A stretch of DNA of 64,000 nucleotides from Zygnema cylindricum (taxonomy: Eukaryota; Streptophyta; Zygnematophyceae; Zygnematales; Zygnemataceae): positions 25,437 to 89,436 of the forward strand of contig JBBHKE010002260.1 of assembly GCA_037447655.1 (NCBI GenBank), written 5' to 3'. Each line of letters opens with the position of its first letter. Position 1 is the stretch's first letter. This document shows, in pieces, positions 9,858 through 21,736 of the stretch. Below the pieces are notes generated by a model. The model did not search any database and was not told the DNA's origin. It saw only the letters and a list, made by a program, of their open reading frames with translations. The translations under genes were made by a program, and so were the position numbers.

Positions 9858-11859
9858 AGATATCCCACTCCGGACAAAGAAAACTCAACTAAGGCCACTC
9901 AAGGCCAGATAACAAGCTGGGAAAGCTAGACAAATGCAATGCTCAATACAAGTGGATTAACACTAATCCACTCCAAACACAATCCCTCTATACGATCAAC
10001 CGACTACCTTAACACGCGCCTATACCCGCAAGGCATCGTGATACTTACATAACACTCTTAGCAATCAGGTGATTGCCAAGGGTGAACTGCGGTTGTTCGC
10101 TACAACCGAAGTTTTGCAGAGCTCCCAAGAACGGATCCGCTCCACTAACTCCACTCCTTAGTGAAGTATGTCTCAATGTGAGCAAACGATGCCCCTTATA
10201 TATAACAAAGAAAATGGGGAAAACAAAAACCAAATACTTAAGTTAGTGTAGTATATTGTTGGCCGAAAATTGGCCAATAAGACAAAATGCAACTAACAAG
10301 CAAATGGTAATTATATATGTAAAGCTAGTTATAGATTTTTGTAGAAATGTATCTATAAATATATATTTTTGATTTTTTTTAAATGTTTTTGTATTTTTTT
10401 CTTTAGATAAAAAGAAAACCGAAATTGAAATAAAAACAAACAAGCGAGAAAAGAAAATACGACAATTTTCAAGTGCACGAATACTAAGCCGATGGATGAC
10501 CACTAGGCCCCACGGTCTATTTATATTCCTTGCAGGAGTTATCTTATCAACGATAATCTGAATTTTTGACTTAAATAAAACAAATCAAAGCATAAACAAC
10601 CGAGAAAGACAAACAACAAACTGAAAATGACAATATGCCCAACACTTATGATGTTTGAGATAGCCAAACTCAAAAGATGCACATAAGCAAATAGAAATAA
10701 ATACACAATCACAAGAAATAAAAACAACAAATCAATAATCCCAACATGCAACTTCCACACTAATAAAAGCTCAGCCACAGCCGGGAAAAGAAGTTTGTGT
10801 CGTGAGAACGCGGTTGAAATCCACTCAAAAAGACGAGAAAAGTGAAAGGAAACCGTGTAGGTCTTGGCCGAAGCCGAATAGATTAATTTGTAAGGCTTTA
10901 CAAGATATTGATAATGTAATAGAAAACTAGACGCTTCACGCAAAGTCAGAAAATCGCCTCTAAGCTGTCCGAACAATTTTACAAATAAAAAGATCGCTGC
11001 AGAAAATCCTCAATACTGAAAATAAATAATTCCTGCACTTGAAAATTGTGTGCAGGAAATGATCCGAAATGAACTAAGTAACAAAACCTACGCCTAGTGA
11101 AAACAGGCCAATCAGAGTACAGCTTGCTATGTAAGTATTTGCGTCTAGTTTGGATTCAGCCCATAGGAGGCCGAAATCCTATGCCCTACGTTACAAAATC
11201 TATAACCTACGGATTAAAACCCTTCCTATCTTCATGTGAATGCGTGAACCTCCAAATGATTCACGACTTAAAATAGTCCAATCACGTCACTTCGTCAGAA
11301 CTGACAGTCGCTTTGTCTGTCACACGCGTCAACGGTCTAGATGTGATGTTACGAAAAATTGCATGCTCTGCGTCGACGGCCGAGATGCTACTCCACGCGA
11401 AAAAATTAAAATCTGTTGTCTCCCGAAATTCACGGGAATGAAAGTTGGTACGGTACGATTATTTGTACGAGCGCAAATTCGAAAATGAGTCTTCGGCGGA
11501 TATTCCGGGAAATGAGAATAGGTACGGTAGGATCGTAGGTACGGTTCACTTTGTTGTCGCGAAAATTCCGGCAAATGTTAGTCGTACGTTTTACGTGAAA
11601 AATCGAATCCACCGTCGGCGGAAATCACGCAGAATATATACTGTACGGACGACGTGAAATGACGAAATCCACCGTCGTTGGAAATCACGGAAGATGTATG
11701 TCGTACGGTCGAACTCGCCGTCGGCAAAAATTACGAACAACGTAAGTATGTACGGCCCTGCAATACCCAAATACACTCAAATATAAATTAGTGTGGTGGA
11801 TGCCCGTCCTAACACCTAAATATAAACAATTAAAATGACCGACGAGATGCGGCATGACA
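9858..11859 (-). mobile_element. Copy II leader (continued) and 5' LTR
   Basis: Resumes the copy II leader after the solo LTR (AAGGCCACTCAAGGCCA matches AAGGCCACTCACGGCCA of copy I at 2092). The outer end on the minus strand is TGTCATGCCGCATC at 11859, or TGTTGTCATGCC if the border is at 11862. The region is AT-rich and shows no convincing gene. The copy I 20-bp tandem repeats are absent here; instead 11440-11770 holds repeated CCGTCGGCGGAAATCACG-like pieces. Inner LTR border and PBS not resolved. Confidence 0.65.
10517..10525 (-). promoter_or_regulatory. TATA box of the copy II LTR (TATAAATAG on the minus strand)
   Basis: GGAATATAAATAGACCG on the minus strand. The homologous copy I block near 3440-3460 is degraded. 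It would start transcription about 30 bp downstream, towards lower coordinates. Confidence 0.5.
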
Positions 11860-11862
11860 ACA

Positions 11863-12250
11863 ATACTAACTGTTTCTATGTCGTACTATGCCTTTAAATG
11901 AATTAGTCTAATTATTTATGTTTATATATTTATCATACCCAATATACTCTAACATAGTTCCTAGGCTACAAGATAAAGCTATCGGCTATCTTTTCCTTGA
12001 CGGACGGCGGGAACCAAAATCATATCCTGGGTCTATCAAAACAATTTTGGTAAATATACCAAAAGCTACAACCTGTCTCTCTCTCTCTAGGCAACATGGG
12101 TAGCCATGGCTCTAGCTGTTTCCCCAACCTTCAGTGACTACGACAAGTGTGGGGGTTTGGAGAGTGGAGCGAGAGGCATGCTGCTTTTGCAGACTTCCTT
12201 TTAATTAATTTTTCCTTTATTCAAACCTAGAAGACAAATACATTTCAACA
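11863..12250 (-). mobile_element. Fragment of a minus-oriented copia LTR
   Basis: Matches the outer part of the F, G, H and D LTRs: the TTGACGGACGG...CCTGGGTC tRNA-like block, AATTTTGGTAAATATACC, GGTAGCCATGGCTCTAGC and TTCAGTGACTACGACAAG. It ends in CAACA at 12250, the LTR terminus. It is truncated on the left by copy II and abuts the broken E1 5' LTR on the right, so it is probably the visible end of an element inserted in the E1 LTR. Confidence 0.75.
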
Positions 12251-12506
12251 CGCCTCTCTCCCAGAATGCTCCTATATAAAAGGTCATCTTTGACCATTGA
12301 TATTTTAACTGCTCAAGGGAGCATATTCAAGGATTCTTTTTGCAGTAGACTTAGTGGAGTGTGCTCTTCCAAGGGCTACAGTCTGGTCTGTCCGTATTCT
12401 GTCAAGGTGTCAGTAATACTCATTCAAAGCAAAAAGGATTAACGCTATTCAAGGGGCTTCTGGTAAGCTGCCTACTATGAGTACCAATGGAGGTCTCACA
12501 GTTACA
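12251..12506 (+). mobile_element. E1 5' LTR, 3' fragment
   Basis: Starts abruptly at CGCCTCTCTCCCAG, which lies inside the E1 3' LTR copy (near 37850), and ends GTTACA just before the PBS. It contains TATATAAAAG at 12273-12282 followed by GGTCATCTTTGACC, an inverted GGTCA pair also seen in the other copia LTRs. Confidence 0.85.
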
Positions 12507-13643
12507 GGTTATAGGCCCACCCTCTAGGGTGCCCACATTTAACGCAACTGGGTTCATCTACTGGGAGAGTATGATGATATCAGCCCTATGTGAGAAAAGA
12601 TTTTGGGGAATAGTGAGTAGGCGAGTAAAGCGTCCATCCGGTCGTGCAATCCCTCCAATATTTGAAGGAAGCAGATATGCTACGAAACGAGATCCACCGC
12701 CATCAGAGGAATCTGAAGATGGAAAAAGCATCGTGATGGAAAAGGGGAAAGAAAAAGAGAAAACCGCACCTATAACAACCGGTTATCTTTTCATTCTCCT
12801 ATTCCGTGGAATGAGGAGAATGATATCGATACTTGGGACTACATAAATATGGCCGCCAAACACTTTATCTTCCCTCATCTCACACAAGGACTTGCAAGTC
12901 CTCATTTGCAAGTGGAAAGGGCATCCGATCTATGGGATGCGCTTATAGATATGTATCGGAGAGGTATGATTTAAGAACAGAAGCTAGCACAGCAAAAGAT
13001 TAATGGATACTTTCACAAAGGAGAAAAGATGCTCAATTTCTGGAATGAGCTGGCTATACTCTTCATGGAGTGAGAGTGTGCTCGAAAAATAGAAACCGAG
13101 AAGGCAAAAGTTCACTACTTACTCATGAATCTACCCAATGAGTATGAGAACATTGTGAACCTCGTACAGGATCTGCCGGACTCCAAGTGGATAGGGAATT
13201 TGGTAGTTGGTATTATCCTCGTCCGAGAGAAACAATCAAAATCCGGAGAGGAGTTAAGAGTGGACAAGCCTTGGCTGCCGGAGCAAGTTGGAGAAGCAAA
13301 GATTCACGGAAAAACCCTTGCAAGTCATGGAGGGGAAGACCAGAAAAATCAATCTGATGAGTCCGGAACAAGGGGACCTAAGGGGCTTTGTAATTTTTGC
13401 AAAAAACCTAGGCATTACATGGTGGAATATACCAAACTGCCCGAGCTTCGGATAAAGGAGGGGCATACCCGGGGTCAGCCACGAATGAAGAAAAAGGCAC
13501 TTGTAACACAGGTACTTGAGGAAGAATCCGATGAGGAGGACGACGAACTTATTTTGTATCAGGAGTTGGAGGCAAACACAAAAGTCGAAATTCCACGGAA
13601 GCAGAAATGTGCTTTCAGTGGACTGAAAGGTGAAGGGGGCTAG
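12487..13643 (+). pseudogene. E1 gag
   Basis: Begins inside the LTR at 12487 (MEVSQLQVIGPPSRVP) and reads through the PBS, as in F, H and D. The opening frame is intact to about 12846, then shifts. The second half (13125-13643) holds EYENIVNLVQDLPDS, a decayed zinc knuckle CNFCKKPRHYMVEY with the last Cys lost, and an acidic EEESDEEDDEL tract. The frame ends at a TAG (13641-13643) just before the protease motif; F and G have TGG and H has AAG at this codon. A nearly intact homologue is the 383-residue gag of element D. Confidence 0.88.
12507..12521 (+). other. E1 primer-binding site, half-tRNA(iMet) type
   Basis: GGTTATAGGCCCACC directly follows the LTR end. It is complementary, with one change, to the anticodon arm of plant initiator tRNA-Met (GGTGGGCCCATAACC, from memory) rather than to the tRNA 3' end. 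Confidence 0.8.
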
Positions 13644-13672
13644 ATTGTGGATTTAGGTGCCTCCATGCACAT

Positions 13673-14746
13673 TGTAGAAATTGATGGTTAGTTTAGTATT
13701 TTCTAGGTGTAAAATAAAATACAGAAAAGAAGCGAAGGCACTCTGCCTCAAACTTCTCTCTTCAACTCGAACACTTGTTGCAGTCACTGAAAGTCGGAGA
13801 TGAAGCTAGAGCCATGGCTGCCTATGCTATCCTGAGATTTACGGGTAGTAGATTAGTTCACTTATAATAGTAAATTAGTTGATTTACTAATTTACTAAAA
13901 GTAGAGCTGTCGAAACCAGGATTTGATCCTGATACCTACCGGCGGTCAAAGCTGCCGGTAGCCGGTAGCTCTATCCATTTAGTCTATGACAAAGTTAAAT
14001 TATATATAGTTTGATAATTATATAAACATTTCTACGCTAACAAATTCATTTAATGGAAACTATTTACAGGATACATAGATTTGGTTATGTAAATGTACGG
14101 ATTAATGTTTGGACAAGAAAGAAATACTGCGCATTAGTTTCGATTATGAAACGAATACCGCTCAAGTATTTTTACGGCTACGATTTAATCTGCATTTAAA
14201 TCATACGGCCAGAATGAATGCCGAGATCATGGAAGAGGATTTCGGCGGTTTTTGGTCATCGCCACATCGGATGACACGTGGCAGAATGATATTGGATCGC
14301 GGCATCTCCGAGGATTAAGGGAGCAAATCCGGATATACTACGTGTTGACATTTAGGCCATGTCGTACAGTATCTGTACAGAAAGTACACCAATAGCTGTA
14401 CTTCTGTCTACGGAATAGTAATATGATTGGTTCCGTATATTAGTAGATAAAGTTTGTGAGAGAGATAGGACTAAGAAATATTCGTAGATAGGACCCTCTC
14501 TTCAGAGAGCTTCTGTACAAAAGGTCAACTTTGACCCTCCATACCTTACTGCTCAGGGGAGCAAACTCAGAGATTCTTTTTGCTATCGACTCAGGGGAGT
14601 CTTGCCTTCATAAGGGTGAAGGTGCTCAGAGTTTTTGTTTGCCAGGGTGGTAGTAATTCGTGCTGAAAGACAAAGGGGTCAGGGTTATCCTAGAGGCTTT
14701 ATGTGAGTTGCTTACTCTAAGGTCCTATAGAGGTCTCTGAGTTGCA
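13673..14746 (+). mobile_element. Solo copia LTR (1074 bp) inside the E1 protease motif
   Basis: TGTAGAAATTG at the start, GAGTTGCA at the end, flanked by a perfect CACAT duplication (13668-13672 and 14747-14751). Removing it restores GCCTCCATGCACATGTGC, the codons of the conserved ASMHMC segment. It is related to the LTRs of D and H, and contains the tRNA-like block and the GTACAAAAGGTCAACTTTGACC promoter-like segment. Confidence 0.94.
13909..13990 (-). other. tRNA-like module in a copia LTR
   Basis: On the minus strand: an A-box-like TAAATGGATAGAGC, an anticodon-arm-like stem ACCGGC/GCCGGT, then a T-arm-like CAGG-ATCAAAT-CCTG (B-box-like GGATCAAATCC) and TTTCGAC, which can partly pair with GTCATAG at the 5' side. 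About 82 nt in all. It is degenerate and antisense to the LTR. Equivalent blocks sit at the same place in the F, H and D LTRs; G LTRs have a more canonical GTTCGAGTCC. Confidence 0.45.
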
Positions 14747-15344
14747 CACATGTGCAAGGATAAGCATCTATTCACTAAGCTGAGAAAGATTCCTACAGTA
14801 GAGATTGAATATGGGGATGGGAGGGTAGTTACCGCTACTTATGTAGGATCGATAGATCTGAGAGTCATAGTGGAAGGGAAAACCTCAATAGTTACATTCT
14901 CTGATGTATTGTTTATTCCGGAGTTAAAACAAACCTTATCTCTACAAAAACCTTATCTCTATATCTGTATTAAATGATAAAGGTTTTGAAACTAGCACCA
15001 GAAAAGGAGTTTTTGCAGCTAGATTTAAGGAAGATGTGTATTTCACTGCTGAGAAAGGTAGCCAAGGAATGTTCAAGCTTGCTTTAATTAATGAAAAACT
15101 CAGACTTAACTATGGTAGTGTCAATGATATTATGTTGTGGCATAAGAGACTTAGGCATATGAATCTAGAAAAGCTAATAGAAATAAAAAAGATGGGAGTG
15201 GTTGACGGGATACGCACTGGGGAAAATGAGAATTTAAGTGATGGTAGTGGGTGTGCTCAGGGTAAAGCACATAGATTACCATTTCCAAAGGAAGCAACCT
15301 ATAAAGGATAAAAAGTTCTTGATTTGGTACACACGAACATTTGG

Positions 15345-16347
15345 TGCAACTCTAAGACCTCCATTGGTACTTTGAGTAGGTAGCTTACTAAAAGCCCCTT
15401 GGATAACTACAATCCTTTAGTCTTTGTATGAGTATAAATGACACCTTGACAAAATAGAGACCGACCAGACTGTAGCCCTTGGAAAAGCACACTCCCCTGA
15501 GACTACTACAAAAAGAATCCTTGAATTAGCTCCCATGAGCAGGTAATTATCAATGGTCAAAGATGACCTTTTATACAAGAGCTCTCTGGGAGAAAGAGGC
15601 GGCTACCTCTAATTTTCCTAAGTCCTAAACCCCTCTCTAATCCCTGTACTACTGAAGTACCGAGCCAATCAATTCACTATCCAGTACTGAAAGGTACTTG
15701 GCCGGGAGTACTTTCTATACGGCCATTGTACGACATGGCCAAAAAGACGACGCCTGCCATATCGAAGTTTGCCATGGTATGTCCTGGAGATGGCGCTATC
15801 CAATGTCATGTTGCCACGTGTCCCCCGGTGTGGCTCTGACTACAAATTGCCAAATTGTCTATTCCGTGATCCCGGCTTCTTCCTCCGCCGTCTGATTGAT
15901 ATCGACCTTAATTTATAGCCGTTTAAAATACAAGCAGTACTTTTCGATGTAATTCTATCTATTTGTGTCTATGTGATTGTGGTCCGTTTATCGGTTAAAT
16001 GAAATTATATATTTCCACGTCTTTAAGTGACTATTGTACCCTATATACTTCAACACAAGTGTTAGGCTACATGGTAACGACATTAGACTATTTGGACAAA
16101 CAGTTCATACCAGGATCAAATCTTGGATCCGTCAACCTTTTTGGTAAGTTTACCAAAAGGTTGTCTTCTGACTCTAGGGGAAGCATATGTAGCCATGGCT
16201 CTAGCTTCCTCTCCAACCTTCAGCGACTACATCAAGTATGGGGGCTAGAGAGAGAAATTAGAAGCAGGCTGTCTCCGCTTTTTCTTGCTCCTATTTAGAT
16301 CAATTAAGTAACCTAAAAAATACCTAATTAAACCTTTAATTTCAACA
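15345..16347 (-). mobile_element. F 3' LTR
   Basis: 1003 bp. On the plus strand it starts TGCAACTCTAAG and ends TTTCAACA. Next to it on the interior side is the purine tract AGAAAATAAACGGAG (minus strand), the plus-strand priming site. A tRNA-like block lies at about 16060-16137. Confidence 0.92.
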
Positions 16348-16357
16348 CTCCGTTTAT

Positions 16358-19300
16358 TTTCTAGTCACTTATACGCTTAAGTCCACACTTCTCTCTGCAA
16401 AAAAATAATATAGGAGAAGGCACATGCTTTTTCATCATGTCTGCCACCATCTCACTGTCTAGTCTATATTCTAGACTTATTATTTTGTTCTCCACCTTTT
16501 CCCTAACAAAGCTAAGTCTGATATCCATGTGCTTTGATTTAAACTGATGTTTGGGATAAGCAGCAATTGCAATTGTTGCTTGATTATCACATAATATTTC
16601 AGAATTCCACTCTTAAGATGCCCCAATTCACCAAGCAAGGATTTGACCCACATCAATTCCTTCGCAGCAGAGCAAAATGCCATATACACTGCCTCCATGG
16701 TGGACTGAGCAATGACTTTTTGTTGCTTACGGCTCCAGCAAAAAACACCATTCCCCATAAACAACACATATCCAGATGTACATCTTCGCAACGGAGCATC
16801 CCCATAGTTTGCATCACTCCAAGTGGTGATGTCAGAATTTTCCCCACCCAGATGTAGCGATAGATCCCTAGTTCCTATGAGATATCTCACGACCCTCTTA
16901 GCTGCTTCCCAATCCCTTTTGGTTGGAGCATTCAGACTCCTACTTAGAACTCCTACAGCTGCTGCCAAATCCGGTCCGGTACAATTCATAAAATAAATCA
17001 GACTGCCCACTATCTGTCTGTATGGGATAGTCTGCATGAACTTCTTCTCTTCTAGACCTAGTTCATCATCTAGAATTAGGAGGTCTCCTTCCTCACTCCC
17101 CTCACTTCCCTTCTTTAGATCCCTGGGAGTTGTACAACTTTTTGCTTTGTCCATCTGAAATTTTTCCAACATGTTTCCAATAGCCTTTTTATGAGTTAGT
17201 CTAATTATTCTTTTTTCTCTATCACTCTCTACTTATATTCCCATAATATATCTTGCCTCCCCCATGTCCTTCATTTCAAATATTCCCTTTAGATATGTTT
17301 TTAGTTTGTTGATTTTTTTCATTGACTTACTCAAAACAAGCAAATAATCAACGTAAATTAGAATAAAGATGACACCTTGCTCATCTTCAAAAACATAAAT
17401 TAAATGATCATAACTGATCCGAATGTATCGTAGACTGGTAACGAACTCATCAAGTTTCTTGTTCCATTGTCAGGGCGCTTGTTTCAAACCATAGGGAGAT
17501 TTGATCAGCCGGCATACCTTACTTTCCTCTCCTTGTTCCACGAATCCTTTCGCTTGTCGCATGAAGATCTCCTCCTCTAGTTCTCCATGTAAGAAGACTG
17601 TCTTGATATCCATATGGTTTACTTCCATGTCTTCTACAACTGCCAGACTGAGAAGTATCTAGACCGAGGGAAACTAGACGACCGGAGCAAAGGTTTCTTC
17701 GTAGTCAATTCACTCTTTTTGAGTAAAACCTTTTGCCACTAATCGGGCCTTATACCGCTCAATGGTATTGTCCGGATTCAGTTTTAATTTGAAAACCCAC
17801 TTACAATCCAATCGGTTTTTGATCAGGTGGACAGTCCACCAACTCTTATGTATCAGCTGCAATGATTGAAGCCATCACTTCATTGATGGCCGTCTTCCAC
17901 CGGTTCTTTCCTGACAGTTCATTGCCTCTTTATATGTTTGAGGTTCCTCCGGGTGAGACAGTTTAGTTAACCTGATGTTAACTTGTTTCTCTTGAAGCCC
18001 TTTGCTGCTTCTTCTCCCTCCCTCATAATCAGCGGCCGGAATAGATGGTTCACGTGGATTCTTTTGAATCACCACGGCTTCTCCCTTGTCCCTCGGATCG
18101 ATATCCGTATCCACCACGTCTTTCGCTACTGGTATAGGTGTCATTGGTGTTTCCAAGTCAAGGTTTTTCTCGGTCTGTTTTCAATCTACAAGAATATCAT
18201 CCAAATCTGCAAGAGTATCATCTTCTTGGAGACCCAAATAGTTAGGAAGATGAAAGTCATCAGAATTGTCTGACTCAAATACTGATTTTGACTGACTTTG
18301 AGAATTTGAATGGATCTACCGACTTTCATTCATCCATAGCTACCAGGTACTTTACTAGTATTATATCTTCTCTCTTTAGATCATACACTCTATACCGTTT
18401 TACATCCTCATCATATCACAGCAAGTATCACGGTTTCCTTTTAGGATCTAGTTTCGAATTAGATTTACCTGTATCTAAACTAAAGACTTTAGTACCGAAA
18501 ACCTTTACGTGAGATAGATCTAGTTTTCGTCCGGTCCATTTCTCATATGGAGTTTGGCCTTTCATCGCCGAAGTTAGTTCTCTATTTCTCAAATAATTAG
18601 CACAATTCATAGCTTCGGCACAAAATCTTTTTCCTATCCTTTTATCTGACAACATACTCTGAGCACTATCATTCACTGCCCTATTCAATCTCTCGGCAAC
18701 ACCATTCTATTTCGGGTTTTTCGGAACTTTCTTTTGATGTTGCACACCATTCTCTCTTAAGAACTCCTCAAACTAATTGGAGGTATATTCCCTTGTATTG
18801 TCACTTCTTACTCTCTTTATTGAGGTCTCGTGAAGCTTCTCGGCCCACGTTTTTTTTTGTTTGAAACACTCCGGAGTTTTTGATTTTTTTTTCAAAAAAT
18901 ATACCCGAGAGTACCGAGACCAATCATGAGTAATGGTTAGCATAAATCTTTTCCTTCGGGGTGATGGCACTCTTGCCGATCCCCAAATGTGCGTGAGTAC
19001 CAAATCAAGAACTTTTTCTCCTTTATAGGTTCCTTTGGAAATGGTAATCTATGTGCTTTACCTTGAGCACACCCACTGCAATCACTTAAATTCTCATTTT
19101 TCCCAAAGCGTAGCCCGTCAACCACTCCCATCTTTTTCATTTCTATTAGCTTTTCTAGATTCATATGCCGAAGTCTCTTATGCCACAACATAATATCATT
19201 GACACTACCATAGTAAAGTTTGATTTTTTCATTACTTAAAGCAAGCTCGAACATTCCTTGGCTACTTTCTCAGCAGTGAAATACACATTTTCCTTAAAGC

Positions 19301-19599
19301 TAGTTGTAAAAACTCCTTTTCTGGTGCTAGTTTCAAAACCTTAATCATCTAATACATATGTAGAGATAAGGTTTTTGTAGAGATAAGGTTTGTTTTAGCT
19401 CCGGAATAAACAATACATCGGAGAATGTAACTATTGAGGTTTTCCCTTCCACTATGACTCTCAGATCTATCGATCCTACATAAGTAGCGGTAACTACCCT
19501 CCCATCCCCATATTCAATCTCTACTGTAGGAATCTTTCTCAGCTTAGTGAACAGATGCTTATCCTTGCACATGTGCATGGAGGCACCTGAATCCACAAT
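16358..19599 (-). pseudogene. F pol (protease, integrase, RT, RNase H), decayed
   Basis: From high to low coordinates: protease DSGASMHMCKDKHLF at 19596; GAG-pre-integrase and CSGCAQGKAHRLPF at 18937-19254; integrase core with DDE-type segments (HDWSRYSRVYF, RSDN) at 18773-19003 and the C-terminal part at 18428-18688; the linker before RT at 17875-18156; RT at about 17200-17880 with many stops; RNase H at 16480-17172 (TWSDANYGDAP, STMEAVYMAFCSAAKELMWVKSLL). Copia domain order. Frameshifts and stops occur in every domain. Confidence 0.88.
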
Positions 19600-20752
19600 C
19601 CAACCCCTTTCACCTTTCAGTCCACCGAAAGCACATTTCTACATCCGTGGAATTTTGACTTTTGTCTTTGCCTCTAACTCCTTATCCAAAAGAAGTTCGT
19701 CGTCCTCCTCATCAGATTCTTCCTCAAGTACCTCTGTTACAAGTGCCTTTTTCTTCCCTCAACCCCAGGTTGGCCCCTCCTTTAATCGAAGCTCGGTCAG
19801 TTTGGTACATTCCGCCATGTAATGCCCGAGTTTCTTGCAAAAATTACAAAGCCCCTAAGGTCCCCTTATTTCGGACACATCGGATTGATTTTTCTGGTTT
19901 TCCCCTCCATGACTTCCAAGGGTTTTCCCGTGAATCTTTACTTCTCCAACTTGCTCCGGCCGCTAAGGCTTGTCCACTCTTAACTCCTCTCCGGATTTTG
20001 ATTGTATTCTCTCGGAAGAGGATCATAGAAACTACCAAATTCCCTATCCACCTGGAGTCCAGCAGATCCTGTACCAGGTTCACAATGTTCTCATACTCAT
20101 CGGGTAGTTTCATGAGTAAACAGTGAACTTTTGCCTTCTCGGTTTCTGCTTTTCCGGCTCACTCTAACTCCATGAAGAGTATAGCCAGCTCATTGCAGAA
20201 ATCGAGCATCTTCTCTCCTTTGTGAAAGTAACCATTAATCTTTTGCTCTGCAAGCTTCTTTTCCTGAATCGTACCGCTCCGGTATATATCTATAAGCGCA
20301 TCCCGCAGATCAGATGCCCTTTCCACGTGCAAATGAGGACCTCCGAGTCTTTGTGTGAGATGACGGAGGATAAAGTGCTTGGCCACCATGTTGTTATAGT
20401 ACTACGTATTGATGTCACTCTCCTCATTCCTCGGAATACGAGACATGAAAAGATAACCGGTTGTTATAGGTGTGGTTTTCTCTTTTTCTTTCCCCTTTTC
20501 CATCGCGATGCTTTCTCCATCTTCTGAGTCCTCTGATGGCGGTGGATTTTGTTTCCTAGCAAATCTGCTTCCTCAAAATCCTGAAGGGATAGCACGACCA
20601 GATGGACCCTTTACTCGCCCACTTTGTATTCCCCAAATTCTTTTCTCACATAGGGCTCATATCATTATACTCTCCCAGTAAATGAACCTAGTCCCGTTGA
20701 ATGTGGGCACCCTAGAGGGTGGGCCCATAACCTGCAACCTTGAGACCTCCAT
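19600..20752 (-). pseudogene. F gag, decayed
   Basis: Start at 20752 within the LTR (ATGGAGGTCTCAAGG), reading through the PBS. Recognisable capsid pieces are at 20159-20389 (AAKHFILRHLTQRL, RASDLRDALIDIY, AEQKINGYFHKGEKMLDFCNELAILFMELE) and at 19844-20113 (LPDEYENIVNLVQDL). The zinc-knuckle region and an acidic DEEDDEL tract follow at about 19640-19850. Broken by several frameshifts. Confidence 0.85.
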
Positions 20753-21736
20753 TGGTTCTCAGAGAAGGCATCTTACTAGAAGCCTCCAGGATAGCCGCAA
20801 TCCCTTAGTCTTTGTATGAGTATTACTGACACCTTGACAAATTACAGACTGACCAGACTACAGCCTTTGGAATAGCATACTTCTTAGAGTCTAATACAAA
20901 ATGAATCCTTCAATTTGCTTCCCTGAGCAGTTAATTATCAATGGTTAAAGATGACCTTTCATACAACAGGTCTTTGGGAGAAAAAGGCGGCTACCTCTAA
21001 TTTTCCTAAGTCATAAACCCCTTTCTAATCCCTCTACTACTGAAGTACCGAGCCAATCAATTCACTATACATTACTGAAAGGTACTTGACCTGGAGTACT
21101 TTCTGTACGGCCATTGTACGACATGGCCAAGAAGATAACGCCTACCATATCCAGGTTTGCCATGGTATGTCCCGGAGATGCCGCTATCCAATGTCATGTT
21201 GCCACGTATCACCCTATGTGGCTGTGACTGCAAATTGCCAAATTGTTTATTTCGTGATCTCGGCTTCTTCCTCCGCCGTCTAATTGATATCGGCCTTAAT
21301 TTTTAGTTGTTTAAAATACAAGCAGTACTTTTTCGATGTAATTCTATCTAACTATGTCTATGTGATTGTGGTCTGTTCATCAGTTAAATGAACTTCTCTA
21401 TTTCCACGTCTTTAAGTAGTTATCGCACCCTATATACTTCAACACAGGTGTTAGGCTACATGGTAACGACATTAGACTATTTGGAGGGACGGTAAGTTCC
21501 AGGATCAAATCCTGGGTCCGTCAACCTTTTTGGTAAGTTTACCAAAGGGTTGCCTTCTGACTTTATAGGAAACATAGGCAGCCATGGCTCTAGCTTCCTC
21601 TCCAGCCTTTAGTGACTATGGCAAGTATGGGGGCTAGAGAGAGAAGTTAGAAGCAAGTTGCCTCCGCTTTTTCATGCTCCTATTTAGATCAGTTTAGTAA
21701 TCTAGAAAATACCTAAGTAAACCTTTAACTTCAACA
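20733..21736 (-). mobile_element. F 5' LTR
   Basis: 1004 bp, starting TGCAACCTTGAG and ending CTTCAACA on the plus strand, and sharing layout with the left LTR. The tRNA-like block at 21480-21528 shows CCAGG-ATCAAAT-CCTGG, a perfect T-arm-like hairpin. Confidence 0.92.

Larger units (their letters stand above)
13644..15344 (+). pseudogene. E1 protease and GAG-pre-integrase/zinc-binding region, split by a solo LTR
   Basis: Protease motif IVDLGASMH (normally DSGAS) is at 13644-13672. After the solo LTR the frame resumes at 14747 with CKDKHLFTKLRKIPTVEIEYGD. The GAG-pre-integrase part (MLWHKRLRHMNLEKL, then CSGCAQGKAH-like GSGCAQGKAHRLPF) gives the HHCC zinc site of integrase. A duplicated CTTATCTCTACAAAAAC near 14935 shifts the frame. 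The piece stops in DLVHTNIW where element F is inserted. Confidence 0.87.
15345..21736 (-). mobile_element. F: copia element inserted in E1 integrase
   Basis: 6392 bp with both LTRs, flanked by a perfect TTTGG duplication (15340-15344 and 21737-21741). Removing it rejoins DIW and G-ARVPSPGG of the E1 integrase. Orientation is minus: 5' LTR 20733-21736, PBS 20718-20732 (GGTTATGGGCCCACC), gag, pol, 3' LTR 15345-16347. LTRs have diverged noticeably (well over a tenth in the first 180 bp by eye), so it is old, though younger than E1. Confidence 0.94.

Noticed and set aside
10243-10976. ORFs of 86 and 145 codons on the minus strand in the copy II LTR
   Set aside because: AT-rich Phe/Leu-rich frames with no counterpart in copy I and no recognisable domain.
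13909-13990. Functional tRNA gene
   Set aside because: Acceptor stem has mismatches, the D-arm is poor, the anticodon loop is oversized and the B-box is off consensus; kept only as a tRNA-like module.
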